64,000 nucleotides of DNA from GCA-003244245 sp035714625 (GTDB taxonomy: Bacteria; Actinomycetota; Actinomycetes; Mycobacteriales; Pseudonocardiaceae): positions 6,431-70,430 of the forward strand of contig DASTLT010000169.1 of NCBI GenBank assembly GCA_035714625.1, in the 5' to 3' direction. Under the pieces are notes generated by a model. The model did no database searches and was not told the DNA's origin. It saw nothing but the letters and a program-made list of their open reading frames with translations. Positions 17,245-25,718 of this stretch are shown one piece after another. The position numbers were made by a program, and so were the translations under genes. Numbering within the stretch: position 1 is the stretch's first letter; each line of letters starts with the position of its first letter.

Positions 17245-20200
17245 GTGGCGAGTGATCACAAGCGCCCTCCGCTGTCTCCGGCGCGCCTGGGGCTGACCGA
17301 TGAGGGTGCCGCGGACCGGCTGGCCCGGCTCGGCTGGTGGCAGGACGGGCAGGTCCGGGATGACGCGGTGGAGGCGGTGTGGGCGCTGGCCCGGGCACCC
17401 GACCCCAACCTGGCGTTACGCACCCTGGGCCGGCTGGCCGCCACAGCCGGTGCCGGGTGGGCCGAGCTGGATGCAGCATTGTGCCAGGATCCCGGGTTGC
17501 GGGGCCGGTTGCTCGCGGTGCTTGGCTCATCCACCGCGTTGGGTGACCACCTGGCCGCCGAGCCGCAGCGCTGGCGAGGGCTGGTCGGTGCCGAGGCGGC
17601 TCACCCCGGCTGGGCGGAGCGAGCCGTGGCGCGGCTGCTCAGCGCCGTCGGCGCCGATCCCGCCGCGCCGCCGCCGGGTGCCGAGGGGGGGACCCGGGCG
17701 GCGCTGACCGACACCGCGGCCCAGCGGGTGCTGCGGGCCACCTACCGCGACCTGATCACCGAGCTGGCGGCCGCCGATCTGGGGGCGGTGGTGGAACCGG
17801 AGTTGCCGATCGTCCCCTTCGAGCAGGTCGCCGCAGCGCTCGCCGAACTGGCCGCGGGGGCGTTGCGCGCCGCGCTGGCCGTCGCAGTGACCGAGGTGGC
17901 CGGACCGGAAGCGGTGCCACCCCGGCTTGCCGTGATCGGGATGGGCAAGTGCGGTGGGGGGGAGCTCAACTACGTCTCCGACGTCGATGTGATCTTCGTG
18001 GGTGGGTCCGAGGAGGAGCTGGCCGCGGCCACCAAGCTGGCGGCGGCGACAATGCGGGTGGCCGGTGCGGCGTGCTTCGAGGTCGACGCGGCGCTGCGCC
18101 CGGAGGGCAAGGCCGGTGCCCTGGTGCGCACCCTCGAAGGGCATCTTTCCTACTACCGCCGCTGGGCCAGGACCTGGGAGTTCCAGGCCCTGCTCAAGGC
18201 CCGCCCGGTGGCCGGCGACGCCGGGCTCGGGGCCCGTTACCTGCAGGCCGTCGCGCCGCTGGTGTGGAGCGCGGCGGACCGGGAGAACTTCGTGCCGGAG
18301 GTTCAGGAGATGCGCCGGCGGGTCGTCGACCACGTCCCAGCCAACCTGGTGGACCGGGAGCTCAAACTGGGTCACGGCAGCCTGCGGGACGTGGAGTTCG
18401 CCGTGCAGTTGCTGCAACTGGTGCATGGCCGCGCGGACTCCTCGCTGCGGGTCGCCTCCACCGTGGCGGCGCTGGCCGCGCTGGGTGCCGGCGGGTACGT
18501 CGGCCGTGACGACGCCGCCAACCTGGCCGCCTCCTACCGCTTCCTGCGCCTGCTGGAGCACCGCTTGCAACTGCAGAAACTGCGCCGCACCCACCTGCTT
18601 CCCGCCGAGAATGACACCGCGGGGCAGCGCTGGCTGGCCCGCGCCGCAGGGATACGCCCGGATGGGCGCCATGACGTGGTCGGGGTGCTGCGGGCCGAGT
18701 ACACTCGCCACGCGCACCGGGCCCGCCGGTTGCATCAAAAGCTGTTCTACCGGCCGCTGCTGGAGGCGGTGGCCCGGGTCCCCACCGAGGTGTACCGGCT
18801 TTCGGAGTCCGCAGCGCGGGCTCGGCTGGTCGCTTTGGGCTATGCCTCCCCACAGGGCGCGCTGGGGCACCTTCGGGCGCTGACCCACGGGGTGTCCCGG
18901 CGGGCGGCGATCCAGTCCGCGCTGTTGCCGGTGCTGCTGGAGTTCCTCGCCGACACCCCCGACCCGGATGGCGGGCTGGCCGCCTACCGCCGGGTGTCCG
19001 AGGCCCTTAAGGACACCCCGGGGTACCTGCGGCTGCTGCGTGACGAGGGGGCGGTGGCACAGCGGCTGATGACCCTGCTCGGCACCGCCCGCATGGTTCC
19101 CGACCTGCTGGTCCGGGCGCCGGAGGTGCTGCAGTTGCTCGCCGACCGGCACGAGTTGGCCGGCCGCGACCCCGCTGACGTGGCGGCATCACTGCGGGCC
19201 ACCGTGGCCCGGCACCGGGAGCCGGTGGCGGCGGTGGCCGCGGCCCGCGCGCTGCGCCGCCACGAGCTGCTCCGGATCGCCTGCGCCGACCTGCTCGGCC
19301 TGCTGGATGTGGACGCGGTGTGCGCCGCGCTGTCATCGGTGTGGACCGCCGTGCTCGCCGCCGGGCTGGACGCCGCGCTGCGCACCGAGGTTGAGCGCAG
19401 GCAGGCCGCGCCAGCCCGGATCGCGGTGATCGGGGTGGGCCGGCTCGGGGGTGCCGAGCTGGGCTACGGCTCGGACGCCGACGTGCTGTTCGTCTGCGAG
19501 CCCACCGCCGGAGCCGACGAGACCGAGGCGGTGCGGTTCGCGTCCGCAGTCGCCGAGTCGGTGCGGGCGCTGCTCGGCTCACCCAGCCAGGACCCGCCCC
19601 TGGTGATCGACACCGGGTTGCGTCCGGAGGGCCGTTCGGGTCCGCTGGTGCGTACCCTGGCGTCCTACCAGGCCTACTACAGTCAGTGGGCGCAGACCTG
19701 GGAGGCGCAAGCGCTGCTGCGGGCCAGGCCGGGGGCCGGTGACGCGGCGTTGGGGGAGCGGTTCGCCGCGGCCATCGACCCGGTGCGCTACCCCGCGGGC
19801 GGGCTGAGCCCGCAGCGGGCCACCGAGATCCGGCGGATGAAGGCCCGGGTCGACTCCGAGCGACTGCCCCGGGGTGCCGACCCGGCCACCCACACCAAGC
19901 TTGGCCGCGGCGGGCTGGCCGATGTGGAGTGGACCATCCAGCTCCTACAGTTGCAGCACGCGCACCAGGTGCCCGCCCTGCGCACCCCGTCCACCAGCGC
20001 CGCCCTGTCGGCCGCCGCCGAGGCCGGCCTGCTCAAGCGATCCGAAGCCGAAGCCCTGCTGGCCGCATGGAGGTTCGTTACCAGGACGCGCAACGCGCTC
20101 ACCCTGGTCCGCGGCAAGCAGGTTGACCAGTTGCCCAGCTCCGGGCGGGAGCTGGCGGCGGTGGCCCGCGTGCTGGGCCACTCCGCGGACGACGACCCCG

Positions 20201-20274
20201 GCAAGGTCGTCGACGAGTACCGCCGCATCACCCGCCGCGCCCGCGCCGTCGTGGAGCGCTCCTTCGGCACCTGA
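17245..20274 (+). CDS. glnE: Bifunctional glutamine-synthetase adenylyltransferase/adenylyl-removing enzyme
   Basis: GlnE adds AMP to, or removes it from, the regulatory Tyr of GlnA1 and so sets glutamine synthetase activity. The 1009-residue protein has two nucleotidyltransferase domains. The N-terminal (deadenylylase) site is GKCGGGELNYVSDVDVIF (about residues 233-250) and the C-terminal (adenylylase) site is GVGRLGGAELGYGSDADVLF (about 730-750). Each is followed by a helical GlnD-PII-type regulatory region (RELKLGHGSLRDVEF, TKLGRGGLADVEW). It is Rv2221c in order. In M. tuberculosis glnA1 is adjacent; here the accessory island separates them. Confidence 0.96.
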   Translation: MASDHKRPPLSPARLGLTDEGAADRLARLGWWQDGQVRDDAVEAVWALARAPDPNLALRTLGRLAATAGAGWAELDAALCQDPGLRGRLLAVLGSSTALGDHLAAEPQRWRGLVGAEAAHPGWAERAVARLLSAVGADPAAPPPGAEGGTRAALTDTAAQRVLRATYRDLITELAAADLGAVVEPELPIVPFEQVAAALAELAAGALRAALAVAVTEVAGPEAVPPRLAVIGMGKCGGGELNYVSDVDVIFVGGSEEELAAATKLAAATMRVAGAACFEVDAALRPEGKAGALVRTLEGHLSYYRRWARTWEFQALLKARPVAGDAGLGARYLQAVAPLVWSAADRENFVPEVQEMRRRVVDHVPANLVDRELKLGHGSLRDVEFAVQLLQLVHGRADSSLRVASTVAALAALGAGGYVGRDDAANLAASYRFLRLLEHRLQLQKLRRTHLLPAENDTAGQRWLARAAGIRPDGRHDVVGVLRAEYTRHAHRARRLHQKLFYRPLLEAVARVPTEVYRLSESAARARLVALGYASPQGALGHLRALTHGVSRRAAIQSALLPVLLEFLADTPDPDGGLAAYRRVSEALKDTPGYLRLLRDEGAVAQRLMTLLGTARMVPDLLVRAPEVLQLLADRHELAGRDPADVAASLRATVARHREPVAAVAAARALRRHELLRIACADLLGLLDVDAVCAALSSVWTAVLAAGLDAALRTEVERRQAAPARIAVIGVGRLGGAELGYGSDADVLFVCEPTAGADETEAVRFASAVAESVRALLGSPSQDPPLVIDTGLRPEGRSGPLVRTLASYQAYYSQWAQTWEAQALLRARPGAGDAALGERFAAAIDPVRYPAGGLSPQRATEIRRMKARVDSERLPRGADPATHTKLGRGGLADVEWTIQLLQLQHAHQVPALRTPSTSAALSAAAEAGLLKRSEAEALLAAWRFVTRTRNALTLVRGKQVDQLPSSGRELAAVARVLGHSADDDPGKVVDEYRRITRRARAVVERSFGT

Positions 20275-20391
20275 CCGTCACGGATCATACTACGAGTGCG
20301 TTAGCCAACCAGCCTCGACGAGCACCGCATCCGCGGGGCGATTCCCGGTTCCGCGGCTGCCTGTCTCGGCACTGAGACAAACCCCCGAGCG

Positions 20392-21028
20392 CTATCCGGG
20401 CAGGCCGGCCCGGCGGGCCATGCCCCGCAATTCCTGATCCGCCGGGGAACCCCGCCGCGAGTGCCCCAGTAGCGCGGCGGGCAGGGCGGCACCCGGTTCG
20501 GGGGCCCGATGCCAGCGGGCTGTGGACTGGCCCAGATCGGTGGGTGGCAGCGGTACCCAGCAGCTCGGCCCCCGGTAGCTGATCGCGGGGCCAGGCCGCC
20601 ATCGCCGGCAGCAGCCCGGCGCCGGAGGCCACCAAGACCAGCCAGCGGTCCGCGCCCAGCGCCACGACCGGCCCGGCCACCGGGGCCGTGTCCAGCGCGA
20701 GCAGTACCGCCGCGGCCAGTGGGGTGGGTAGCTCCACGGCGTCTACGCCGTGCCCGCAGACCAGCAGGACGCCATAGCGGCGGTGGCTCCAGGTGGCATG
20801 TGCCTGCTCCCAGGTTGTGATCGGCTGATCTGGCCAGCGCTCGTCGAGCGGACCCAACCCGGTCGCGTCGCTGCTGCCGTGGCGGCCGCACCAGCGGCCT
20901 GCGGTGTCGGCGGGATAGGTCCCGGCCACGATCGGCCAACCCCGGGTGACTGCCCCGACCGCGGTCTCCCGCAGCAGCGCCTGCACATCCGGCAGACGCC
21001 CGGCGCGTGATGGTGATGGTGATGACAT
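20392..21028 (-). pseudogene. Bifunctional DNA primase/polymerase-like gene, frameshifted
   Basis: ATG 21028 has a GGGAG ribosome binding site. The first 145 or so codons read like the N-terminal Prim-Pol-type domain of actinobacterial primase-polymerase proteins (AVTRGWPIVAGTYPA, YGVLLVCGHGVDAVELP, DRWLVLVASG). Near 20590 the frame must change by one base. The continuation in the other frame reads YRGPSCWVPLPPTDLG and then a complete end with TAG at 20392-20394. Staying in the first frame yields a non-conserved tail. Such orphan primase-like proteins often accompany mobile elements. A sequencing error is the alternative to decay. Confidence 0.6.
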
Positions 21029-21314
21029 CGCTCACACTCCCCTCTGCGCGCGGCAGATAGCACTGCTGCCCACGCTTGACACCCGCCGCGCACCGGTGCG
21101 GACCGCGGCCTGGCCTGGAGTGGCCCAGGCGCCGGGCGGCCACGCACCCCGTTGCTAAACGGACCCACAGTGACGACTATCGCGACAGTCAAGACATCAA
21201 GACGCGATTGAGTCACAAGGGAGGCGCAGAGCATCACTCCCTCTGCCCCACGGCGGTGGAAGGTGTCGCAGACTGTCGTCATCGAGGCACGATCGGTCCT
21301 GGTGGGAGGTCACG

Positions 21315-22538
21315 GTGCAGGACGAGCTGAGCGCGCCCGCCGTGCCGGCGTCGGTGGGCCAGCGGGTGGCCCGGCAACGCCGGCTGTGCGGGCTGACTCA
21401 GGCCCAGCTCGCCGCCCGGGCCGCGGTGGAAGTGAGCCTGCTCGGGCAGGTCGAGCGGGGGCTCGCGCTGGCCTCCCCGGCGCTGGTCGCCGCCGTCGCT
21501 CGCGCGCTGGGGGTCGAGGTGGCCAGCGTGTACGGCCAGCCCTATCCGCCGCCGATCACCGACCCGGACGCCGATCACGCCGGGATCCCCGCGCTGCGCG
21601 CCGCGCTGGGCCACGAGCAGGACCCCGACCCCGACTGCCCGCCGAGCACCCCGACTGAGCTGCGGGCCCGCCTCGACGCCTGCGAGCAGCACCGGGCCGC
21701 TGGCTGCTACCGGCAGCTGACCATCGCGTTACCGGAGGTGCTGGCGCGCGCCTACGCGCTCGCCCACCAGGCCCGCGACGCCGGTGCGGCGAAGACGGCG
21801 TGGGCGTTGGTCACCGACGCCTGCCTGCTCGCCTTGGCCGCCGCCTACCGGTTCGGCTATCTCGACCTGGCCCTGCTGTGCGGGCAGCACGCCCGGCCCG
21901 CAGCCGGGCAGGCAGCAGATCCGCTGCGCGTCGCGCTCTGTGACTACCAGCGAGCCGGGCTGCGCCGCTACCGCGGCGACTACTATGGCGCCCTGCTGGC
22001 GCTGGAGCGGGCCCACCTGCGGCTAGCCGAGCAGACCAGTCCCGCTGCGGATGCGCTGCGGGTGGCGCTGCACCTGCGGGAAGCGATCATCCACGCCCGC
22101 CTCGGCACCCCCACTAGGGCCCACCAGCACCTCGACCGGGCCGCCGACCTGCTCGCCCGCGGGTTGCCGCCCAGCCCCCGCTACGGCATTGCCGCCACGG
22201 CGACCACCCTCGACATCCACCACGTGGCCGTCGCCGTCGAGCTGGACGACCCGGACACCGCGCTGGCCCGCGCCGAGCAGATCAAGATCCCGACCGGGGA
22301 GTCCGCCGCCGTGGTCGGCCGGTACTGGATCGACCTCGCCCGCGCCCATACCCTGCGCGCCGACCCCACCCCGGCCCTGCACGCGCTGCACCAGGCCCGC
22401 CACACCGCCCCGCAACTGGCCCGCTATCACTCCCAGGTGCACCAGATCGTGCACCTGCTCACCGAGACCGCCCGCCGCGACCCGGACACCCTGCCCGGAT
22501 TCGCCCGCTGGGCCGGCCTGACCCCCGGCTCCCCCTGA
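21315..22538 (+). CDS. XRE-family regulator with TPR-like C-terminus
   Basis: A 407-residue protein. Residues 12-70 form an XRE helix-turn-helix (VGQRVARQRRLCGLTQAQL, LLGQVERGLALASPALVAAVARAL). Residues 90-400 are a series of helical TPR-like repeats ending HQIVHLLTETARRDPDTLPGFARWAGL. This architecture is common in actinobacterial regulators next to peptide or secondary-metabolite genes; the helical part may sense a small ligand or peptide. GTG 21315 follows a GGGAGG ribosome binding site at 7 nt. It is intact, 21 bp before a frameshifted paralogue, and upstream of the lanthipeptide genes. Confidence 0.85.
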   Translation: MQDELSAPAVPASVGQRVARQRRLCGLTQAQLAARAAVEVSLLGQVERGLALASPALVAAVARALGVEVASVYGQPYPPPITDPDADHAGIPALRAALGHEQDPDPDCPPSTPTELRARLDACEQHRAAGCYRQLTIALPEVLARAYALAHQARDAGAAKTAWALVTDACLLALAAAYRFGYLDLALLCGQHARPAAGQAADPLRVALCDYQRAGLRRYRGDYYGALLALERAHLRLAEQTSPAADALRVALHLREAIIHARLGTPTRAHQHLDRAADLLARGLPPSPRYGIAATATTLDIHHVAVAVELDDPDTALARAEQIKIPTGESAAVVGRYWIDLARAHTLRADPTPALHALHQARHTAPQLARYHSQVHQIVHLLTETARRDPDTLPGFARWAGLTPGSP

Positions 22539-22559
22539 CCCCACGTTGGAGGCGCACCC

Positions 22560-23854
22560 ATGTGCGGCAACGCCAACAGCAACGCCAACGGCAACGGCAA
22601 CGGCACTGAGACCGCCCCACCCGGATCGGTCGGCCACCGGCTGGCCCGCGCCCGCAAGCTGGCCGGGCTCACCCAACACCAGCTCGCCGCCCGCGCCCAC
22701 GTCAGCAAGAGCCTGATCTCCCAAGTCGAACGCGGTGTGGTGCCCGCCTCCCCGGCATTCACCGCCGCCGTGGCCCGCGGGCTGGGCCTGGAGCCTCAGG
22801 CCCTGACCGGCGAACCCTACGGCCCGCCGATCACTGACCCAAGGCGGAGCATGCCGGGATCCCCGCCCTGCGCGCTGCCCTGGACAACGACGAAGACCCC
22901 GATCTCGAGGGCTTCCCGCTGACCCCCGCCGACCTGCGCACCCGCCTCGATACCTGCCAGGCCCAGCGGCAGAAGGCCCAGTACTCCCTGGTCATCGCTG
23001 CACTGCCGGACCTGCTCAATCACGTCTACGCCCTGGTGGCCGGCGCCCGACCCGGCAACGCAGCCGACACCGCATGGGCCCTGCTCGACGACGCCTACGA
23101 ACTCGCCCAGGTCGTCTGTCTGCGGTTCGGCTACTACGACCTGGGAGCACTGGCCGCCCGGTGCGGGCGCGACGCCGCCACCAAGGCCGGAGACCCCGTG
23201 CGCGCCGCCGTGGCGGCCTTCCGCTACACCGGCGCGCGGCTGCGCCGCGGTGATCACGCGGGTGTACTCCGAGCCCTCGACCGTGCTCACGGTCTGATCG
23301 AGAGCGAGCACTCACCCACCGCCGACGCCGTACGAACCGTCGTGCACCTGCGCCAGGCGCGGGTCCAGGCCCGGCTGGGGGCACGGGATCGGGCCGATGA
23401 GCACGTCGGCGAGGCACGTCGGCTGCTGGTCAGCGGCATACCCACCCGCCCCTACTACAGCGTGAACGCGACACCGGCCAACATCGAAATGCACCACGTC
23501 GAAGTGCCCGTCGAACTCGCCGACGGCACCACCGCCGTCAGCCGAGCCGAACAGGTCCAGTTCCTCCCCGATACTCATGCCACCATCGCCGGCCACCACT
23601 GGGTCAACGTCGCCCGCGCCTGGACCCTGCACGGTGATCGCGCCAAGGCCCTCGCCGCGCTGCAGGAGGCCCGCCGGATCGCCCCCCAGCAGACTCGCTA
23701 CCACCCCAGCGTGCACGAAACCGTGCACCTGCTCGCCGAGCACGGCCGCCGCGCCACCGACTCCCTCGCTGGCTTCGCCCGCTGGGCCGGCATCACCCTT
23801 GAGGCCCGGTGTCCGCACCGTGATGGAGTCCCAACCGAGCGCGGTGCCTTGTGA
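22560..23854 (+). pseudogene. Second XRE-TPR regulator, interrupted by a single-base frameshift
   Basis: A paralogue of the preceding gene. The N-terminal helix-turn-helix (VGHRLARARKLAGLTQHQL, LISQVERGVVPASPAFTAAVARGL) reads well from ATG 22560, which has a GGAGG ribosome binding site. At 22838-22844 the text CCCAAGG loses one base relative to the paralogue (ITDP-x-A-x-HAGIPALRAAL). The original frame stops at 22922 and the rest continues one frame over to 23854 (AEHAGIPALRAALDNDED through SLAGFARWAGIT). Restoring one A in the run would give a protein of about 430 residues. Either a recent inactivation or a sequencing error. Confidence 0.75.
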
Positions 23855-23970
23855 AACTCTTGCGAGTCGCACCGGTGACCGATTGACCAGATTTAGCACT
23901 CACTCAGCTACTGTCAGTCTGTATTGATGCCTGGGGGCCGTGTGACTGCTTCCACCGATCGAGGCGCATT

Positions 23971-24154
23971 CTGGGCCGGGACGCAGCCGGGCTCGCTGAG
24001 CACGTGGCCGAACAGCTGCGGATCTGGCACCGGGAACACCACGACGGCGCCGCCCGCAGTATCCGCGTCTACCCGGCCGGGCACGCCCGACGACCAGCTC
24101 CCCGGAGGGCGTGTCATCGAGAAGACGCATAGCCGCCTCGCGATCTCCTGGCCG
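23971..24154 (+). pseudogene. Remnant of a second FxLD-system methyltransferase C-terminus
   Basis: In one frame (from 23971) the DNA encodes LAEHVAEQLRIWHREHHDGAARSIRVYPAG. After a one-base slip near 24081 it continues TPDDQLPGGRVIEKTHSRLAISWP. Together these align end to end with the last 55 or so residues of the intact methyltransferase downstream (LAEEYVDLIQAWDRDH, ARITVYPADTPNSQLPEGRVIDKKHTRVVISWP). The two DNA sequences have diverged considerably, so this is not a recent duplication. The body of the gene is missing. Confidence 0.75.
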
Positions 24155-24238
24155 ATGTCAAGTTCTACAAAGACCATCCCACCCCTACTCGGTGGATGCC
24201 TTTGCATTCCGAACCCAACCCACTGGAGAGTAACCCCG

Positions 24239-25465
24239 TTGAGCACACTCCGAGACAGGAACGTCAGCGCTGCTGACGGCACCACCCGTGAGAAGATGGT
24301 CCGCGAACTGCGTGAGCTGGGGGCGATCCACAGCGACTCGGTCGCGGCTGCCGTCAGCACGGTGCCGCGGCACCTGTTCGCTCCTGGTGAGCCGCTGGAC
24401 ACGGTGTACGCCGCCACCCGTTCCATCGTCACCAAGAGGAACGAGCACGGCGCGGCGATCAGTTCGCTGTCCGAGTCGCACATTCAGGCGACCATGCTGG
24501 AACAGGCCCAGATCGAACCTGGCATGCGGGTTCTGGAGATCGGAACGGGCGGCTACAACGCGGCGTTGATCGCCGAACTTGTCGGCGAGTCAGGCCAGGT
24601 GACCTCCGTCGACATCGACCCCGACATTGTCGATCGAGCCCGGAGCTGCCTGGCTGCGGCGGGTTACGACCAGGTCAACGTGGTGTTGGCCGATGCCGAG
24701 CACGGCGTGCCGGACCGCGCTCCGTTCGACCGGGTCATCGTGACCGCCGCGGCGTGGGACATCCCACCGGCGTGGACTGACCAGTTGGCCGGGGACGGGC
24801 GAATCGTCGTCCCGCTCCGGATGCGCGGATTGACCCGCTCGGTGAGCTTGGAGCGCGGAGAACACCACTTGGTGAGCCGAGACTACAAGCTCTGCGGGTT
24901 CGTGCCGATGCAAGGCGCCAGCGCCCACAGCGAGCGGGTAATCCCCCTCGATGAGGGGAAGGTCACGCTGCAGATCGACGGAGACCAGCCGGTTGATTCG
25001 GACCGTTTGCGGGATGCATTGTTCAGTCCACGAGTCGAGCGTCGGGTGTGCACATTTAGAGCCGGCGAACCTCTCCACGACCTGGACATGTGGGTTATCA
25101 CCGTTGTGGACGATTTCGGCCTGCTGAAAGCGACAGAGGAAGCGATCGACAGCGAACTGGTTAGCAAAACCACACGCCTAGGTGGCAGAGCAGTCATAGC
25201 AGGTGGGAGTTTCGCGTACCGGGCATTCCCGCAACCAATAGACGGCAGTCGTACGAAGTTCCAATTCCGCATCTATGGGCATGGTCCGGGCGGTGAACGC
25301 CTCGCCGAGGAATACGTGGACCTGATCCAGGCGTGGGATCGGGACCACCGAGGTGGTTCGGGTGCACGGATAACGGTGTACCCGGCGGATACGCCCAATA
25401 GTCAGCTTCCCGAAGGTCGGGTCATCGACAAGAAGCACACGCGAGTCGTCATCTCCTGGCCCTGA
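24239..25465 (+). CDS. Protein-L-isoaspartate O-methyltransferase-like enzyme, FxLD lanthipeptide system
   Basis: A 408-residue PIMT-like methyltransferase. Residues 1-200 hold the SAM fold: the PIMT-type entry ISSLSESHIQATMLEQ (74-89), motif I VLEIGTGGYNAAL (98-110) and the acidic VDIDPDIV (124-131). Residues 200-408 are an extra domain typical of the FxLD-system branch. Known PIMTs methylate isoaspartate; RiPP relatives of the OlvSA type methylate a precursor Asp so that it becomes succinimide or isoaspartate. Here the precursor follows by 64 bp. TTG 24239 is chosen because GGAGAG lies 8 nt upstream and residues further upstream belong to the remnant. No ATG fits. Confidence 0.88.
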   Translation: MSTLRDRNVSAADGTTREKMVRELRELGAIHSDSVAAAVSTVPRHLFAPGEPLDTVYAATRSIVTKRNEHGAAISSLSESHIQATMLEQAQIEPGMRVLEIGTGGYNAALIAELVGESGQVTSVDIDPDIVDRARSCLAAAGYDQVNVVLADAEHGVPDRAPFDRVIVTAAAWDIPPAWTDQLAGDGRIVVPLRMRGLTRSVSLERGEHHLVSRDYKLCGFVPMQGASAHSERVIPLDEGKVTLQIDGDQPVDSDRLRDALFSPRVERRVCTFRAGEPLHDLDMWVITVVDDFGLLKATEEAIDSELVSKTTRLGGRAVIAGGSFAYRAFPQPIDGSRTKFQFRIYGHGPGGERLAEEYVDLIQAWDRDHRGGSGARITVYPADTPNSQLPEGRVIDKKHTRVVISWP

Positions 25466-25529
25466 CAGCAGGATATCCAGGACCGAAAGCCCATAAGGCT
25501 CTCGGGTAACGCACGGGAAGGAGGAGTAC

Positions 25530-25700
25530 GTGACAGTTCAGGTGGATCAGATGGCGGTCGGAGTGGGCGATGCACAGTTCGATCTCGATGTTAGTATCGT
25601 CGAGTCCGGCCCTGTCATCAACGATCTGATGCGTTTGACCGACGATGGCTGCGGAACCACGTGTGAGAGCGCCTGTACCGCCCAAAGCGGTTGTGGTTAG
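25530..25700 (+). CDS. FxLD-family lanthipeptide precursor
   Basis: A 56-residue peptide from GTG 25530, with a strong GGAAGGAGGAG ribosome binding site. The leader carries the family motif FDLD at residues 17-20. The C-terminal part has Cys at 41, 45, 49 and 55; Thr at 37, 43, 44 and 50; and Ser at 47 and 53, so up to four (methyl)lanthionine rings are possible. An Asp-Asp-Gly run (38-40) sits at the start of the core, and Asp-Gly is the site most prone to succinimide formation. It lies between the methyltransferase and LanB genes, so leader binding, dehydration, cyclisation and Asp methylation are predicted. Leader cleavage site unknown. Confidence 0.9.
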   Translation: MTVQVDQMAVGVGDAQFDLDVSIVESGPVINDLMRLTDDGCGTTCESACTAQSGCG

Positions 25701-25718
25701 CCCGGTCTGCTTTGACGC

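Noticed and set aside
17527..19152. 541-residue minus-strand ORF inside glnE
   Set aside because: glnE on the plus strand has both catalytic motifs; the antisense frame is His/Gln/Gly-rich noise.
23924..24238. N-terminal extension of the methyltransferase
   Set aside because: It reads through a degraded copy of the protein's own C-terminus; TTG 24239 has a good Shine-Dalgarno and begins the conserved domain.
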